The translations under genes and the position numbers were made by a program. A model generated the notes under the pieces. It was given only the letters and a program-made list of their open reading frames with translations. It had not been told where the DNA came from and did no database searches. A stretch of DNA of 8,166 nt, from assembly GCA_045642485.1 (NCBI GenBank), contig JAZUIV010000015.1, positions 1 to 8,166 on the forward strand, given 5' to 3'. Origin of the DNA: Cacconaster sp045642485. Its GTDB lineage: Bacteria; Bacteroidota; Bacteroidia; Bacteroidales; UBA932. Shown one piece after another: positions 5,264 to 8,166 of this stretch (position 1 is the first letter of the stretch; the number at the start of each line of letters is the position of its first letter).

Positions 5264-7420
5264 ATGAAGATACAATTGAAAATTATCATCCTTATTGCCG
5301 GTGCACTGCTGGCAGCCGTAGGGTGCAACAAGCAGGAGGAGTTCGATTCCGAAACTGCGGGGAAGGGCTCTGTCAGCCTTGAAATCGCGGCGGTGAATTC
5401 CGCGGACCTGCAGACTAAGACCGTGGTGGACGGAGAGACGTTCCCTCAGGACGGGCATATCGGCCTGTTCCTGTTTGCGGATGCAGCGGCTTCGCAGACC
5501 TACGGCGATGGTTATGCCAATGTGAACTACTCATATAATTCACAGAAGGGAAAGTGGACTGCGAGCCCGTCAATCAAGGTGGGCAGCACTCCGGGGTATC
5601 TGTTCGGCTATTATCCGTACAAGGCCGGCACCCAGCAGCAGCCGGTGAACATCAAGGCCATACAGGTCGCATCGTTTTTCAACGGAGACGATGTGATGTA
5701 TGTCGCCAAGCAGGATCCTGTCACCGACCAGACGGCGGGCAATGTGTCAGTTACGATGAAACACGCTCTGGCACGGGTGTCCATTACCATAGTGAACAAG
5801 GGCTACACTGGAGACGCGAAACTTCAGAGCATCAAGTTTGAGGGTGCTGAGATAGCATCAGAAGGCACTCTCAACGCCGTGGACGGTTCCATTACTGCCA
5901 CCAAGGCGGAGTCCGTGACATTGACCGTTCCCAGTGAGAAACAGCAGATTTCGGCAGAAGGCACAGTTTTCGAGTGCCTGCTTGTTCCTTCTGCAGTGGT
6001 GGCGAGCAAGCAGTCCGTGAATCTTTCCCTTACAATAGACGGACAGACGAAAACGGTCAATCTTGACGGTGACACAGGTATTATCTTGGCCAGTGACGTG
6101 AAGTCCAGTATTGAACTCAACCTGGATGATTCCGGACTTTCGGTTGTTGCAGGAGGTATCACAGCAGACAACAGTCAGGCGGTGGAGGTTAACGGCCATA
6201 AGGTGACGGTCGCAGTAGAGAGTGATGTCCAAGGGGATATACTGGTCAATGCATACGAGGATGCCGGAACTGTGAAAATCAGGGCCATCTCGATAAGCGG
6301 GAGGCAGCTCATTTGTACGCGGGATGACTCCGGCACCGTCTCTCCGATGACTTCAGGCGACTTCTGGGAATTCACAATTGCCGATGTCACAAAAGACTTA
6401 ACAGCCACTGTAGATTGTTTGAGATCAATCTCGGTGAAATCGAAGCCTGCTTTTGCCGGGACAGTCACGGGAACGGGGTTGTACGCCAAAGGTACCGACC
6501 TTACAATTACGGCCACTGCCAATGGTGATTTTGCAGAGTTCATCGGATGGGTGGACACTGCCGCTACGACCGATACGATAAAGGTAAATCCGTATACTTT
6601 TAAGGTATCAAAGGATGCTTCCTATGTCGCAGTGTTCAAGTACATTCTGGTGGATGCTTTGACCGGCTTGTTCACCGTGGACGATTCCGGAAAACAGGTG
6701 ATATTCTCGAAAGGGAACCTGTGGTGTGACGGTACGGGAGAAGGATATACCGACAACAAACCTGTAATAAAGTCCTGGGGCATTGAGACAAACCAGTATG
6801 CGACTACACCGGATACAAAGGCCGTAAGGGAAATAGGGCATATCTCACATTTCTTATGGTGTGAAAAAGCAGAGCAGGCTGTATGTCTGGTGAATGATAG
6901 CATTAAAACTGAAAATACATTGTTCACGGAAAAGCCGGACTTCGCAATAGGAGGAATCAATGCATGGCGCACCCTTACAATGGCCGAGTGGAATTATCTT
7001 GTCAATGATAGGGAAATGAAATACGGAAAGCCAAGATATACATTCAAGATTGATAATTCTACGTATGAATTAATAGGCATTGAATTAGAAGGGAAAACCT
7101 ACTATGGTATGTTCATCTATCCTGACGATTACAACGGGAACGAGGTCGGGACAACAGACGGCCCGGACACTTGGGCTGAAATCGATAATTCAGGGATTGT
7201 GTTTCTTCCGGCTGCCGGCGGGCGTAATTCCTATACCACTAATGTGTCTACGGTGAAGAATATCAATAGCTTAGGTGCATACTTGTCCAGTACTCTGGAC
7301 AGTGAAAATCCAGAGTATGGATCCCGTCGACTAGATTTCAATTTCCTCGGAGTGATGGACACGTACCATTATAAGCAATATGAAGCTTATTCTATCCGTC
7401 TCGTTATAGACTTTCAGTAA
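5264..7420 (+). CDS. Fimbrillin-like (Mfa/FimA-type) lipoprotein adhesin with one InlB-B-like repeat
   Basis: The product is 718 residues. It opens with a signal sequence and a clear lipobox, LLAAVGC, with the lipidated Cys at 21. Residues about 50-290 form a fimbrillin-like domain almost identical to that of the first lipoprotein in its front half (DGHIGLFLFADAAASQ, WTASPSIKVGSTPGYL, MKHALARV). Residues about 308-385 are the shared linker domain (GHKVTVAVESDV, KDLTATVDCL). Residues 385-461 hold a single InlB-B-like repeat (FAEFIGWVD...YVAVFKY), against two in the paralogue. Residues about 462-718 are the C-terminal module: VIFSKGNLWCDGTGEGYT, WRTLTMAEWNYLV, IVFLPAAGGRN, AYLSSTLDS and a final SIRLVIDFQ. 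It is the last gene of the operon, 8 bases after the esterase stop. The final third is markedly AT-rich (18 of 60 G+C at 7021-7080). Probable role: surface or pilus-tip adhesin; ligand unknown. Confidence 0.87.
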   Translation: MKIQLKIIILIAGALLAAVGCNKQEEFDSETAGKGSVSLEIAAVNSADLQTKTVVDGETFPQDGHIGLFLFADAAASQTYGDGYANVNYSYNSQKGKWTASPSIKVGSTPGYLFGYYPYKAGTQQQPVNIKAIQVASFFNGDDVMYVAKQDPVTDQTAGNVSVTMKHALARVSITIVNKGYTGDAKLQSIKFEGAEIASEGTLNAVDGSITATKAESVTLTVPSEKQQISAEGTVFECLLVPSAVVASKQSVNLSLTIDGQTKTVNLDGDTGIILASDVKSSIELNLDDSGLSVVAGGITADNSQAVEVNGHKVTVAVESDVQGDILVNAYEDAGTVKIRAISISGRQLICTRDDSGTVSPMTSGDFWEFTIADVTKDLTATVDCLRSISVKSKPAFAGTVTGTGLYAKGTDLTITATANGDFAEFIGWVDTAATTDTIKVNPYTFKVSKDASYVAVFKYILVDALTGLFTVDDSGKQVIFSKGNLWCDGTGEGYTDNKPVIKSWGIETNQYATTPDTKAVREIGHISHFLWCEKAEQAVCLVNDSIKTENTLFTEKPDFAIGGINAWRTLTMAEWNYLVNDREMKYGKPRYTFKIDNSTYELIGIELEGKTYYGMFIYPDDYNGNEVGTTDGPDTWAEIDNSGIVFLPAAGGRNSYTTNVSTVKNINSLGAYLSSTLDSENPEYGSRRLDFNFLGVMDTYHYKQYEAYSIRLVIDFQ
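5421..5769 (+). repeat. Nearly identical segment shared by the two fimbrillin-like genes (copy 2)
   Basis: This is the partner of 1156-1501 in direct orientation, about 4.27 kb downstream. It carries one extra CAG codon near 5634-5640. Direct repeats of this length and identity flanking the esterase gene could allow homologous recombination that deletes or duplicates the esterase and fuses the two adhesin genes in frame. Confidence 0.85.
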
Positions 7421-7431
7421 AATACAGGCAG

Positions 7432-7461
7432 TACAGGCTCTGCAACAACGCAGGGCCTGTG
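7432..7461 (+). terminator. Hairpin downstream of the adhesin operon
   Basis: CAGGCTCTGC (7434-7443), loop AACAAC, and GCAGGGCCTG (7450-7459) form a 10-base stem with one G-U pair. The stem can be extended by the next two bases on each side. It starts 11 bases after the operon stop codon. There is no strong U tract after it, so it may be a weak terminator or a 3'-end stabilising stem. Confidence 0.5.
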
Positions 7462-7490
7462 TTGCATCTACCATGCATCCTGTAACTGAA

Positions 7491-7529
7491 ATCCCCGGTG
7501 CTCCTTAATTAGATTGGAGAACCGGGGAT
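7491..7529. terminator. Strong hairpin between convergent genes, likely bidirectional terminator
   Basis: ATCCCCGGT (7491-7499) pairs with ACCGGGGAT (7521-7529), and CTCC (7501-7504) pairs with GGAG (7516-7519) around an 11-base loop. Only one G/A mismatch (7500 with 7520) interrupts the stem. It sits between the plus-strand operon end at 7420 and the minus-strand amidase end at 7573, so it can serve both. T-rich tails are short on both sides. Confidence 0.6.
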
Positions 7530-7572
7530 AACTGTTGTACCAGCCTTGCGGGGTGTGGGATGGTCGATGGGG

Positions 7573-8166
7573 TTACAGGCCATCCTTACCATCAAGGTAT
7601 TCGATTATCCCTTCGACGTGGAGGTCGGTGATGGCTTGCCTGGCTTCCCGGGTGTAGAGCCAGCGGCATTCCTGCTCATTTGTCATAAATCCGTTCTCGG
7701 ACAGGACTGCCGGGCAAAGGGTCTTGTTCAGCAGGTAGAAGGATTCTTCGAAGTCGATATCTCCGTCTGACCAGTCGCCGCGAAGCTGCATCTCGGGAAG
7801 GTATTTCTTGGCGGCCTCTGCGATGCAGTTTGCGAGGCTGTCGGCGGCTGTCCGGCCTTTGGAGGTGTAGATGCTCCAGCCGTGGGGTTTCGTCCATTGC
7901 AAGCCGTTTCCGGCGGCGTTGGCGTGGATGCTGACCAAGATGACGTTTTGCTTGCCAAGGGCGGCGCAATGGGAGTTTACGCGGCTTGCCCGCTCTTTCA
8001 GGGGGATATCCGTTTCTTCCGGAACAAGGAGCTCGGCATCGTAGCCACGGTCCTGAAGATCCAGGACTATTCGTTTTGCTATTTCGCGGTTGAATTTGTA
8101 TTCGAGGAAGCGGCCGTCCGGACTGCGTTTGCCGGGAGTGTCGGAGCCGTGGCCATTGTCGATGAG
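7573..8166 (-). CDS. N-acetylmuramoyl-L-alanine amidase, Amidase_3 family (N-terminus cut by window edge)
   Basis: The frame enters from the right edge and ends with TAA at 7573-7575, giving 197 visible residues. It cleaves the amide bond between muramic acid and L-alanine in peptidoglycan. The zinc ligands are visible: His6 in LIDNGHG, Glu22 in FLEYKFNRE and His81 in VSIHANA. The catalytic Glu is Glu157 in LSENGFMTN. The first motif lies at the fragment's start, so only a few residues are missing. A TTG at 7938 falls inside the domain and is not the real start. Small stand-alone amidases of this type are common in Bacteroidales genomes, often downstream of an HU-like DNA-binding gene and a tiny 'smalltalk' gene; such neighbours would lie to the right and are not seen. 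No signal peptide is visible. G+C is high (36 of 60 at 7981-8040), unlike the end of the adhesin operon. Confidence 0.9.
   Translation of the reverse strand, partial: LIDNGHGSDTPGKRSPDGRFLEYKFNREIAKRIVLDLQDRGYDAELLVPEETDIPLKERASRVNSHCAALGKQNVILVSIHANAAGNGLQWTKPHGWSIYTSKGRTAADSLANCIAEAAKKYLPEMQLRGDWSDGDIDFEESFYLLNKTLCPAVLSENGFMTNEQECRWLYTREARQAITDLHVEGIIEYLDGKDGL

Noticed and set aside
7546..7770. 74-residue plus-strand open frame after the operon
   Set aside because: It overlaps the terminator-proximal region and is antisense to the amidase, which has all its zinc-binding motifs.
7573..7938. Amidase starting at an internal TTG (7938)
   Set aside because: The frame continues to the window edge with the essential LIDNGHG and Glu22 motifs, so the TTG lies in the middle of the domain.
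1..8166. CRISPR arrays, tRNA or rRNA genes, insertion sequences
   Set aside because: I saw no regularly spaced short repeats, no tRNA-like cloverleaf, no rRNA segments and no transposase. The only long repeats are the paralogous blocks within the two adhesin genes.

Overview
The window looks like accessory DNA from a member of the Bacteroidota, probably order Bacteroidales. The promoters fit the Bacteroidetes pattern (TTTG, about 20-22 bases, TAnnTTTG) rather than sigma-70. The two large lipoproteins are fimbrillin-like adhesins of the Mfa/FimA type carrying Bacteroidales C-terminal modules, and the flanking amidase is of a type common in this order. I cannot name the genus.

Layout. At the left edge, on the minus strand, is the N-terminal 80 residues of an AbiEi-type antitoxin (type IV toxin-antitoxin), with a good promoter at 269-302. 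Divergent from it at 308-499 is a 63-residue stump of a serine recombinase that keeps the catalytic serine motif but lacks the rest of the catalytic domain and all DNA-binding parts. Two Bacteroidetes-type promoters (555-586 and 652-659) then lead into a plus-strand operon running to 7420: a 68-residue small protein, a fimbrillin-like lipoprotein of 830 residues, a type-B carboxylesterase of 585 residues, and a second fimbrillin-like lipoprotein of 718 residues. Intergenic gaps are 66, 15 and 8 bases. The operon ends in two hairpins (7432-7461 and 7491-7529) and converges on a nearly complete Amidase_3 N-acetylmuramoyl-L-alanine amidase on the minus strand.

How the genes may work together. 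The two lipoproteins share one architecture: lipoprotein signal, fimbrillin-like beta domain, a shared linker domain, one or two InlB-B-like repeats, and a C-terminal module that starts with GNLWCDGTG and ends with IRLV. They are probably surface or pilus-tip adhesins presented on the outer membrane. The esterase between them has a complete catalytic triad but no export signal, so its link to the adhesins is unexplained. About 350 bases of the two adhesin genes are nearly identical in DNA (one exact run of 78 bases) while their 3' halves are divergent and much more AT-rich. This suggests a mosaic or gene-converted adhesin pair. The fimbrillin-esterase-fimbrillin cassette with a small YVSP-motif protein at its head is the least familiar arrangement in the window.
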